Of a DNA stretch of 64,000 nt, positions 11,213 to 21,057 are shown piece by piece. The position numbers and the translations under genes are program-made. The notes beneath the pieces are model-generated. The model saw only the letters and a list, made by a program, of their open reading frames with translations, was not told where the DNA came from and ran no database searches. Numbering within the stretch: position 1 is the stretch's first letter; each line of letters opens with the position of its first letter. The stretch covers positions 992,001-1,056,000 of the forward strand of contig OZ345357.1 in the NCBI GenBank assembly GCA_977006965.1. Direction: 5' to 3'. The DNA comes from Phymatolithon calcareum (lineage: Eukaryota; Rhodophyta; Florideophyceae; Hapalidiales).

Positions 11213-11345
11213 GATGAAAGCATGGCATAGTTGTGCCAAAGAGAATCGTGAATATGGGTAGCCTAGTAGAATGAAACCTAGTTTAGATTAGATCAAAGCT
11301 AGAGATTGCGTTCCGAACAAAGTGTTCTATGCACCTTTGATAAAG

Positions 11346-13323
11346 TCATGTTGGGAGGACTCCCGACACCATTGCGTTGTTCAACGTTTTGAAAGCAACA
11401 TGATTGACTTTGGTTAGCGCATCTGCTAGGTTCTGGGATCTTGGTATCCACTGCATAACAGAAATATCTCCAGATTCAAAACAATCACGAAGACGAGATA
11501 CAGTCGGACGAAGCCAATAGTCACGACCCTCATGCAACGTAGTAATAGTGGAATGAAGACCAAACGAGTCACCGGTGAGAACCAATGGAATTGGGTTCTG
11601 CGGAGAAAGGATGATCGACAGGCATTCCACTAAAAGAAGCGAGCGGTCTGCGGACTCTGCAGCGGCGAGTATTTCGGCACCTACGAACGAAAAAGATATC
11701 CGGGACTGCTTGCAGCTACGCCAATCGAGGATGTGATATACAGAGCTGTCTTTGTGTGGAATGTAAAGCCCCGTGAGGAGTCCCGTTTGGCCATAAGAGG
11801 ATGCTCTTGTACTCGCATCTGAGAAGGAAAGGATTGAAACCGACTTTAGGGTGGTGTGGACGGTTAACGGAGATGGTAGTGAATGATAGAGGAAGGTCGG
11901 CGAAAGCCGACGAACTTGGTGGAAAGCAGAGTTGGCTTCCTTCAGGTGTTTAACTCGAAGGTTTCCAACATTCTGCTGAGATTTGCTGGCTGCAAGTGAG
12001 GCCTGCGGCAGAACGCCATTACCAATGTAGTTAAGCTTCCCCGTCAGGCTCTGGAAAGACGTGAGCTCACCTGGGGTGCATACACCTTCGTGCTGCTTTC
12101 TGCGTGGGCGCGGAATATCCAGTGGAGAAATTGTACTCATGAATTCGACCATTGAGACGCGAACACTGTAATCTTCAGACTGTTCAATCAGAAGCCTGTT
12201 GAATAATAATTTGCGCTCCGTGACTAAGCGGCCAATTATAAACCGTCTTGATATAGCGTCTTTGCATTTCTGAATCTCGTCTGGACTTCCGGCGAGGAGT
12301 AGATCGTCAACTATCTTCGCAATGAGCAGGATAACATTAGAATTGTTCCCTCTTAGGACGAACAGCTGCGTAATATCTGGAATAGTTTGGAATCCATACT
12401 CGGAGCGCCAGTCTTCCATGCAGACCTGCCGGAGGCGTCCTGGCTCAACAAGACCATACGCACGTTTGATGAGCTTGCAGACATCATCAATGTAATCTGA
12501 CCAACCTTTTGGTGGGCGCATGTAGATGTCGCACTGAAGCATTCCTGCTCGTAGATAAGCTCCGGAAATATCGATGGTAGCAAGTCTCAAATGCAAGAGA
12601 GTGGCAAGAGAAAGTAGTATTCGGATAACGGAGAACTGTGCGGTCGATGAATGTTTGCGCAGTTGTTCCTTATCTCTGTCGCGATTTCCGTGCGGAACAA
12701 GTCTGCATTCAGTTTCAACTTTCCTTAGACAACATCATCTTTGACTTCAAAGAAGTGATGGGAGCTAATTTTGTTAGACCCTCGTGGTACGTTTCGAATA
12801 CTCACAGGGATATAGGCTCTTTTTTCGACGTAATTGCTCTTTTCTCTTGCAATTTCCTTACCGAGAAGCCATCTGGGGGAAAACTCCAGTTTTGTTTCCG
12901 AGACAGGAGAGAGTCCTATGATTTCACTTATTTGTTTTAGCATTCGTTGTTCTGAGGATTCCAAAGAAGGAATTTCATCAAGACGCTTTGATGGAGTTTC
13001 TCCAATATCTTTGGACTGATCAAAAGCAATGGATGGAGTGCCGATATCGATGGAAAGCAAATTCACCGTCTTCTTGGTTGAGGGAGTGGAACTGAGAAGA
13101 GTGCATGAAAAAGGATGCCTGCACCAGAGAGAGTGCTCATCTTTAACAGAAGAGTGGTCAGAATATCCAATTCTGTCTTCAGCCCTGGAGGTAGTGGTAT
13201 TTGTTTCTGGTGAAGGAGCTGCATATCCATCGGAGCCAACAAAAGGGACCTTCCCGAGCTCAAGAACACGAGCTCGTGGAGCAGTGAGGTGAATGGAGCC
13301 AAACGAATGTCTTCATATGACAC
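11346..13323 (-). pseudogene. Copia A RT and RNase H
   Basis: From 12596 down the frame is continuous for 416 codons and holds the RT palm. It contains LATIDISGAYL (first catalytic Asp), the KLIKRAYGLVEPGRL block and the second catalytic block LIAKIVDDLLLAG, where IVDD replaces the usual YVDD. RNase H follows with FSDASTRASSYGQTG, WRSCKQSRISFSFVGAEI, TGDSFGLHST and SQNLADALTK. Upstream (12725-13323) are two shorter frames that correspond to the integrase-RT linker and the RT N-terminus, separated by frameshifts. It ends at 11346, 134 bases from the end of the convergent antisense gene. Confidence 0.85.
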
Positions 13324-13371
13324 TTAATATGGTCGACCTCTGATCTTGGAGGTATTGCAGATGAGAGCTAA

Positions 13372-14813
13372 TTACTTCTCTGCCTTGGAGACGAATACTA
13401 GTTGCCATTTTCCGAATTTTGTTTCTTTCCTGAAATAGTACACCGGAGTTTTTAGAGGAAGCATGTGTTGGCCGACCGGATAAATGTCTTTGGTCGTCAA
13501 GAGCAATCGAAGAGATCTTCGTGCAACCTGTTCGTGGTGCGATGAAACTATCTTGTCGGTAAGTGCATCCATTGATAGACTACGGAGGGAAGGTGTATAT
13601 CTTCTTGCAAGCTCGAAGCTGCTCAGAATTTTTCCCCCATGTAGGACATTCTTGAGGAAAGTGGCCCTGGAAAGGATTTCATAGTCTGACTTGTATATTC
13701 CTCGCACGCTGCGAAGATGCTACTCGTCATTGATCAAACGCTGTACGAATAGTCGGACCGTAGCGCTACCGGACTCGACAGAACCAATCTTCTTGTGCCG
13801 TCATGCAGGTCTAGGATCAACTGAGCAGTGGTACAAGATTCACAGAGATCTAATACCTTCATTATTAAACTCTGGATCACTGGAAATGATTCGAAGTGGA
13901 CCGTACTCATTGAACTGGTTCGTGGTAACCATTCTGGAAACCTCATCCATATCACGTGAAGCCATGAGGACCGTAGCAGAAAAACCAGTTGCTACGTCTT
14001 TCATGTGAAGGATAGGAAGGTTTCCAAGTTCTTGGACATACATGAAGTCAAGCTGAAGGTGCTCATTGAAAGTAGCAAGTACCTTGCTCAAGAATACTTT
14101 CTTCGCATTTAGTGGACGCCCGGTCTGCCAGCAACTAGTGCACTTCGTATAAGCCCACTCAAGTGCCTCTTGCAAGACAGGAGTATGAATACCAGATCTC
14201 TTACATATCACACGCATGTCCCGGCCGTGACATGTGTGTACACATGGAGCTTTGTTGCGAAATTGCGTGCGAATTTGGAATCGGAAATGTTCGGGTAGGA
14301 TGAGGAAGAAGAAGATAGAAATGGAGCTTCCTTGTCAAGTAGAGCAGAGGAATACCTCGGTGGAGGAAAAGAAGGACTTAAACGACTTGGATTTGATGGT
14401 ACAAGGTACAAGTAGGTTCGAAGAGAGTTTTTGTCTCCAGAAGAATAGATAGGGAGAATCAAGCGGTAAGGAGACAGATTGAGAACATTGAGCGAACTTT
14501 CTAGGATATTTTGATCCCCGAACAAGTTCAATCGATAGAGGATATGATTACCGAGAAGCAATGGACCATGGCCTTTTGTAAGGTAGAAAGGCAGCTGGAC
14601 ATCTCGACCATTGAGAACTGTGGAACTGATTTTCCACAAAGGTATAGTAAGCTTGGGGTCACTGTCTTTCGGACCGTAGGCATGGTAAAATAAAGCACAA
14701 TTGAGAGGATAGAGAACAAGACCGATGCCCATAGCGATACAAAGGGCAGCAGCTGATTCACTTCTGCAGACACTGCGCTGACAACCAATGTCAAGGACTA
14801 GATTTGGATCCAA
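13372..14813 (-). pseudogene. Copia A protease and integrase
   Basis: The protease starts near 14813 with LVLDIGCQRSV (DIG in place of DTG or DSG), followed by the flap-like region. The integrase zinc domain has HVYTH and then CTSC. The catalytic core has LQLDFMYVQEL (first D), ISSDPEFNNE (second D) and, in a shifted frame with CGA to TGA just before it, KKIGSVESGSATVRLF (E). The C-terminal IN domain (13372-13707) matches that of copia B. Breaks at about 14215, 13850 and 13730 make this a pseudogene. Confidence 0.8.
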
Positions 14814-14854
14814 CCGGCACTGATCAACGTCGGATGGGGCTCCAGTGCCTGATG

Positions 14855-16205
14855 TTAGGCATATCTGTGCTTGGAAGGGTTGGAGCCCATTCGAAAATGC
14901 TGGTCTTGCTCAGAGCTAGAAGGATCTTTTCTCTCAGGAGGGTTACTGTACCCACCTTGAGCGCGGACCTGCTTCGTGACAAACGAAGGCTGCGGGCAAT
15001 AATCAAGGCCGTGTCTGTGCTCTAAGGAGCCACAGTCGTAGCAAAATGATGCAAAACCACTTGGTCCAACTCGAGGAGGACGAGATGAGTCGTGATTGCG
15101 GCGCTCTCCAATACGCCATTGCAATCGTGTAGGAACTGAAGATTTTTATTGTGTTGATGCCTTGCGGCGTTGAATGCCAGCTACGCGCTTCTTGGTCTCC
15201 GAATTCTCTCTCGATGAATAATTAAGCGCATGCAAAGCCTTATTCACACTCTGCCTGATGAGATTTTCGATCTCTGCAGAATTCTTCGCCACGGAAGGTT
15301 TCGGTGAGGAGGAAATGTTTCGCATGACCACAACAGCGTCATCAAGATGAAGGCGGCAACGAGCTCCAGACCTGAAAAGCATATGATTACTGGACTTACC
15401 AGATGGCTTGTTTAGCTCTTTGACATTTCCTAAACAGACTCTAGGATGCTTGAAACTTCTTGAAGTTTAGAGCGAGCATGAAAAACTTTGCGAGCCGCTG
15501 TCTGAAGAGTGTCTTTCTTGTAGATCGTCAACGAACGATGAAGCTGAATATCCTTCAGCTGACCTAACGCATTGTCAAGCTTGGACAGATCTTCAAAGCT
15601 GAGACGAAGAGAAGGCTTAGGTTCATTCCGCTTTCGAGATTCGGCAAAACCGATCAACTGAAGTTTAGCACTAGTAAGAGTGCCTTCACTTAGTGATTCA
15701 TTGTTGAGAAGTGTGATCGCCAGAACTTCCCCAACTAGGGACGAAGCGGGTACTCCTGCGTGCATGAGATGATCAGCGGCAAGTCCACGAAACTTGGGAA
15801 GAAGGTCTGAAGATCCTCTCCCTTACGATGACGATGGTTTGTGACCGCATGAAACGAAGCTATCAACCTGGTGACGACTGTAATGGGCGTATCAACAGCA
15901 ATTATGTTGACTATCTCCCGGACAGCATCAATTTGGTATTCCTGATCGAAGTTTGCAAGTCCTTGAGAATAAGCCTCGTTAACGATGGATTTCTGAGCCG
16001 TGGGCAGACCGCGATCGTATAACTGAAGAGCAAACGTTGCGAATACGGTCTGGAAGACACGATCTGTGCCCTTCTTGGTAGCTTCAGAGATAGTCATCAC
16101 CCATCTGGAAATCTCCCGACGCCACACTTCTATGTCCTCGGTTGGACTGAACATGGGCGGGTCTGTCGGCAAATGACCTTTCGAAGAACCAGGCGCTGAG
16201 CCCAT
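14855..16205 (-). pseudogene. Copia A gag with zinc knuckle
   Basis: Gag forms the virus-like particle. The start is the ATG at 16205-16203, which lies inside the primer-binding site. The capsid-like helical region matches copia B almost throughout (MFSPTED, GLPTAQKSIV, IIAVDTPI). Later frames (15765-15430, 15382-15146, 15124-14855) continue it with frameshifts. The nucleocapsid has FCYDCGSLEHRHGLDYC, a C-x2-C-x4-H-x6-C knuckle with a longer last spacing than the usual x4. Confidence 0.75.
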
Positions 16206-16209
16206 AACT
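16196..16209 (-). promoter_or_regulatory. Primer-binding site of copia A
   Basis: GTTATGGGCTCAGC on the minus strand directly follows the LTR end ACA. It matches the complement of the conserved initiator tRNA-Met anticodon arm (GGGCCCAUAAC) with one mismatch. The gag ATG is inside it. Confidence 0.7.
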
Positions 16210-16474
16210 GTAGTAGGTAGAGCGACGTGTACGCGTGGTACCGAGCGCCTGCGTCGAAGGGCTAGGTAGGAGGAAAGCGAGCGCGCGCGCGGATAGCGAG
16301 TTTATAGGGTACAAAGACCCCCAGAGAGTTGTCTGATTGTTCTGTCGGGTCTCCATCTTTTACTGTTGGAGCCATGAGATTATAATGGCAGATGTGGAAG
16401 AATGTGATTGGACATTATAGTGACCAATTATTGATGAGAGGATGCTGGGTGCTACACGTGTAGGCAGTATGATG
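16210..16474 (-). repeat. 5' LTR of copia A
   Basis: It runs TG...ACA on the minus strand. The boundary comes from comparison with 47429-47699, which is similar throughout (for example CCTACACGTGTAGCACCCAG) and loses similarity outside TG. The partner 3' LTR is missing. Confidence 0.75.
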
Positions 16475-16529
16475 CCACTGCTTTTTTCTTATACATCACT
16501 ACAGTAAATTTGTTTTTGGCGGATTTATT

Positions 16530-17657
16530 TTGCGCCGAAACTCCTTCCCATTGCTCACAGTACTCCTACTCCACGATGGACACGGAAAAGAAGCCCTTCT
16601 GTTGAAAACCTTGGCAACGGCGATCATGCTCCTGTTCAACGACGAAGACTTTCGCGCCGCCTGTGTAAACCGCTCGACTCGTAATCGTCGAGCCTCCATA
16701 CGCCGAAACCGATTACAGTTCGAAGTCATCGTACAAGTTCAGTCGCGTCTTTCGTCTCTCTCGCAGCTCATTCTACGACTTGCTTTGTAGTCTCCGAGCC
16801 CGTCTCACTAGGGACGAGAAGCAAGCAGTTTGCTCAAGTGGTGGTGCTGTTCAGCCGTCTTTTCGTTTGGCGGTCATTCTCCGTCTCCTAGTCAGAGGCA
16901 GCTACCTAGACCAGATGCTCCGTTTTCGTCTTGCAAAATCTACGGTATACGACGTTTTCCACGACACTCTCCGCTCAATCCTCGACAAACTACACATGCT
17001 AGGTCTAACGTTCGAAGACCCTGCAGCCCTTCGCAATCTCTCCGACGGCTTTAGCGTGTTCCGCTGCTTACCATCCCCATTGTACGGTTGTGTCGACGCG
17101 TTGGACGGCATCGCCATCACAGTGCAGAATTCACCGGATCAGTACGTTCCTCGTAATTTTTATTGCCAGAAAGGAAGTATTCACTGCCTGTGCAAGCCGT
17201 GGTCGACCACAAATACCGCTTTCTGTATATGTCCTGCAAATGTGTCGGCAGCACACACGACTCGATCGCCTTCGCCACATCCTCTCTGGCCACCCGTCTC
17301 CGCGCAGGCAACATTTTCCAGGGTTTCTAGCTGGCTGGTGACGCTTCCTATCAGTGCTGCAACAGTCTACTGACCCCATGGCCCAAGGGGTCACTGGCAG
17401 ACCTCGAGGAAGGCGTATATCGAGACTCCTTCAACTTCTACCACAGCTCATTCCGTATCGTCGTGGAACGAGCCTTTTTCATGCTCGTGGCGACATGGCG
17501 CATTCTGTGGCGCCAGCATAGCTACAAACTAGTCGATACGCTCCCCATTGTCACCCTCTCTTGCGTCTGCACAACTTTTGCACTGACGTTGACGACGTCG
17601 CCGCATGCCCGGCCTGTCCACTACATTGTCTACCGCAGGAGCGGTCGCTGCTTTTGA
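16530..17657 (+). pseudogene. PIF/Harbinger transposase
   Basis: This is a DDE-type cut-and-paste transposase. Three frames and one stop are needed. The N-terminal helical part ends with FSRVFRLSRSSFYDLL. A middle part has FRLAKSTVYDVFHDTL and the first catalytic Asp in VYGCVDALDGIAI-type text (CVDALDGIAI), followed by PRNFYCQKGSIH. After a frameshift near 17185 come VQAVVDHKYRFLYMSCK and the second Asp in VGSTHDSIAF. After TAG 17328-17330 come LAGDAAY and the Glu region SFRIVVERAFFML. Order and spacing fit DDE_Tnp_4. The typical partner gene lies convergently downstream. Confidence 0.82.
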
Positions 17658-17842
17658 CACTCGGTGGTCCGCCGCAACGCACCTCCGGAAGACAATCACG
17701 CGTACAGGCGTCCGCCGCCGTGATCTCGAAGAGCAGACCCTGCGCCAGCTCCTCACCGCTGGACTTAAACAGCGCGGCGTCACGCGCCCTGCACAATTCT
17801 AACCTCAGTCGTGGCCCCCGATAAAGAAGTTTTCGTAATACT

Positions 17843-18729
17843 TTACATCGCACTCAGCTCTAATTTTTCACGCGATGTCTTAAGCTTCTGCTCGAGCGCA
17901 GAGCGCATGCGTGACTTCATATCGTCGTTCGCGTCCAACGCAATGCTTTCCGCTCGCTGCTTGGTGAGCACTTGAAGCTGCTCCAGAAGTACCATTTCTT
18001 CGTCCACGACATCAGCGTCATTGTGGGATTTGGTGCCGGAGGAGGCACGCTCGCCCGACGATAGTGTGTTCGCCATTGATGATAACGTAGCTACCATCGC
18101 CTCTACATTTTTTGAGCGGTGCTGTGATTCCGCTAGCATAAGCTCCTCCGCCTTCCGCTTCGCAAGCGTGCGCCCGCTCCGAGCGTCCAAGGGCTCGTTG
18201 TCATCGAAACCAACGCCCTCCGGGGCCAGTTTACACGTGCAGTTCAGACGTCCCTGTCCTCCTCCACGGTGCCACATCCCATGGCATGAAACATGATACA
18301 TGTAAACTTGCTTTGTAAAGACGTAGTAGTTGCATTAGGTGCCAGGGTGACAAAGTTTTGAAAGCCGCCGTCCTCAGGATTGTTCTGGCCAGAGACCCTC
18401 CACTCTGAATATGCTTTCGTAGACAACGCGCAAACTGCGAAGAAACGATCTTTGAGCCACGCGCTCCGGCGCGGCATAATAGGTTTGACGTTCGGGTCGA
18501 CGGTGGACACATCGTCGTCACCGGACATACAACCCCTCAGGTCCAGTTCAACACGTACAGTGGAGTCATTGAACAGCCTCGCGATCAACGTCTCCCAGAA
18601 CGCGTCACGTCCTTCACGACGTTGTAGTTGCTCGCGCGAGAGCTCGCCCCGAGATTCGATCAGCTCGTCGCGCGCTGATTCATTTCTTATCAGTAGGCCC
18701 ATCATACGAGCGAACTCTTCCACATTCAT
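17843..18729 (-). pseudogene. Harbinger Myb/SANT-like accessory protein
   Basis: Harbinger elements encode a second DNA-binding protein needed to carry the transposase to the ends. From ATG 18729 the minus strand reads MNVEEFARMMGLLIRNESA, FWETLIARLFNDS, SAWLKDRFFAVCALSTKAYS and EWRVSGQNNPEDGGFQNFV, the trihelix or Myb/SANT-like pattern ending in W-x2-SGQ. A frameshift within 18244-18301 leads to a charged, probably coiled-coil C-terminus (KRKAEELMLAES, QLQVLTKQRAES) ending at 17843. The frame is open further upstream to about 19140 (MQTRSLTVQELL), so the true start is uncertain. It is convergent with the transposase, 185 bases away. Confidence 0.65.
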
Positions 18730-19140
18730 AGCAGCTGCACTGCAGTTACGGCGCAAGGACGGCGGCCCCGGTTCATGAGCGACGAATATGTGGTGAGTGG
18801 GTGCTTTCCTAATGAGTTCAACTTGATTGACAGGTTGTCGCCAGAAGTCTTCCTGTGCGGCTCCGAAGCAGTTGTCGCAATTGTATGTACCATCAGAAAT
18901 CTCAGTTTGTGCTTTGATTATGAGTTTCGCTATGGTTGCATTTTTGCACCCTGATTGTATCACTTTCTTCGCCTGCGCAAGCCTGCGAAGACCGCGACAT
19001 TTGCTGAGAAACAGGAATATGTAGGCACGGACCTCGAGCAGTGGGCGGCTGTAAGCCGAGAGTGCTTGGAATATAGGCCTTGTGCCATGGGTCACCAGTC
19101 GTGAGAGTAGTTCTTGGACCGTCAAGCTTCTCGTTTGCAT

Positions 19141-20346
19141 CCTCGGAACCAGCGCGACCGCCGATAGGAAATGTTGGGGTGGCGATGTGTGTGGGGGGGG
19201 GGGGGTCCGCCCCTGTGGACCGATCAAGATCAACGGCGGAACGAGGAAGAGCGGGGCAGAGGAGGGTTCAACGAGCAGAGCGGCGACCCGGACGAGAGTG
19301 TGGCAGGCGGTGTGTGTGCGGCACTTGGAGCGCAATGTGCGAGGTGAGGGAGATGGTCCGGCGGCATAGTGTGAGCAGAATGCGAGAGGATCAGTGATTC
19401 GGCGAAGGAGAGATTGCGCGCGACGGGCGGCGTGTCGCGCAGGATGGTATGTGGCAGTTGATGGCGCGGGAGCGTGCTGGTTTGCGCGGAGTGGGCGCGT
19501 GGGACAGGCGACGATGTTCCACGGGTTGGCATGCGCGGGAGAGACTGCGGACGACTTGAGTAGTGGGGTGGGGTGTTATGACCACTGGATTTTTCGAATG
19601 CGAAAATAGTATGTTCGGCCGCCGCCAGAGCAGGATCCGCGGTGCCCTGGGTGGACGAGCATGTAGACGGCATGCTCGGTTTGCGCGGTGCAGGCACAGG
19701 TCCGTTTGCGATCTCCTATGAGAAGCGCACATCGCCACTGCTATAGGGCGAATAACGGTGATGAGCGTAACGGTCGAGAGCGAGAGGTAGTCGCGTGTAA
19801 CGGAACGAAAATTGTAATGCCCGTTTCACGCTCGATTTTCGCTCCGTTGCACGAGAGTACGACGATGTGCTCTGTAAGCCCGGCGCGAACATGCCATCCG
19901 ATGTTCTCTAACTGGTGTGGACAGAAGTTGACATATGGTCATATGATTAAAAAAAGTGGAAGCAGTAGTGGCCGAACATGAACACGAAAACGCCGGTATA
20001 AACCGGCCCTCACAAAAATGTGGTCCACATACTGCTTGTACCCTGAAACGTCCCGTTTTTGTTTTGTAAGCTTGCGAAAGCGGGCAACCGAAACTAAACT
20101 TTCATACATTTGTTCTCCCCCGGAAAAGTGCATAAAAACTTCAACAAAACAGAAATGCAAATTTGTTTACCCGGAATGGGGGAAACACGGGATTTGTTTC
20201 TCATGTTCGGCGTCAGTTTTTCGTAGATGCACCAATAGAAATCCACTAAACTGATGATGCTATGATACTTTCTTGGGTGTCCATAGCCGCTGCATATATG
20301 AAACATAGCAGATGTCCAACTTACAACTGATACAGGGCGGATATCT
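19141..20346. other. Non-coding; poly-G tract and hairpin
   Basis: A run of about 15 G lies at about 19191-19206. A 16-bp stem with two mismatches and a roughly 22-nt loop lies at about 19797-19853 (GGAACGAAAAT versus ATTTTCGCTCC). Low-complexity proline/serine frames on the minus strand (19230-19697) look like composition artefacts. Harbinger terminal repeats were sought here and not found. Confidence 0.4.
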
Positions 20347-20354
20347 CTTGTGTC

Positions 20355-21049
20355 TAGGGGTCGCCCCGCACGGATTGATCCGTGATCCAATCCGTTCCGG
20401 GAGTGTAATCGGGCGGAGCCTGAACCAAAGTCTCACGGATTCTAAAAATATGGACGTTTCACGGATTTTGGGGAACCGGTCTTTGACCGGATTATTTTTT
20501 CGAATTTTTGAAAACCGGAACCTTTTTTACGGGAACGGATTCAATTTGAGGATAATTTTGACGGATGCCGCCTCCGATTTTAAAAATAATACGGATTTTG
20601 AACGGATTCTATTGATGGACATTCATTGGCGGATTGTTTACGGATCCATTCTTCAGCTCTCGCCGCCGCCGCGTCTATCATAGTGGTACTGCGTACTCCT
20701 AAAACTTATAAACCATGGTTTAAATCTCTCTCTCTCGCCGCCGGCTTCCTTCCTCCCTTCTAGTGTGGTTGACCTGATTGGGTGGCGGTCTGGACGCGGA
20801 TCAGCTCAATGAAATCCAGGCGGAATGTGAGCGGACTGAAAACTGACTTAAATTTGTACGGATTGCTAGCGGATTGGTTCTGCTGGCTTTTTGCTGGATG
20901 TTTTACGGATCACGGATCTGAGTGCGGTCTCGCATTATCCACGCGGACGGATTTTACGAACTCATATTGTGAGATGGGCGGATTACGGATATCTATAGGC
21001 CGTCTTGGCGGAAACGGATTGGACCGTAATCCGTCCGGGGCGACCCCTA
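20355..21049. mobile_element. hAT-type MITE, 695 bp
   Basis: Terminal inverted repeats start TAGGGGTCGCCCCG on both ends and continue imperfectly for about 40 bases (both carry ACGGATT and TCCAATCCGTT). The flanks are the direct repeat CTTGTGTC at 20347-20354 and 21050-21057, an 8-bp target duplication as made by hAT transposases. There is no coding capacity. The interior carries about 19 copies of CGGAT on the plus strand, most as ACGGAT, consistent with clustered transposase-binding motifs. Confidence 0.9.
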
Positions 21050-21057
21050 CTTGTGTC

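Larger units (their letters stand above)
10339..16474 (-). mobile_element. Copia-type retrotransposon A (decayed)
   Basis: On the minus strand this holds 5' LTR (16210-16474), PBS, gag, protease, integrase, RT and RNase H in the Pseudoviridae order (integrase before RT), followed by the antisense accessory gene. No 3' LTR was found between 9300 and 10340, so the 3' end is truncated. Its 5' two thirds are closely related to copia B (47429-50660), which lies in the opposite orientation. Numerous frameshifts and stops show it is older than copia C. Confidence 0.85.

Noticed and set aside
19230-19697. Proline/serine-rich minus-strand frame upstream of the Harbinger partner gene
   Set aside because: Low-complexity composition with overlapping open frames on both strands, no motif and no partner.
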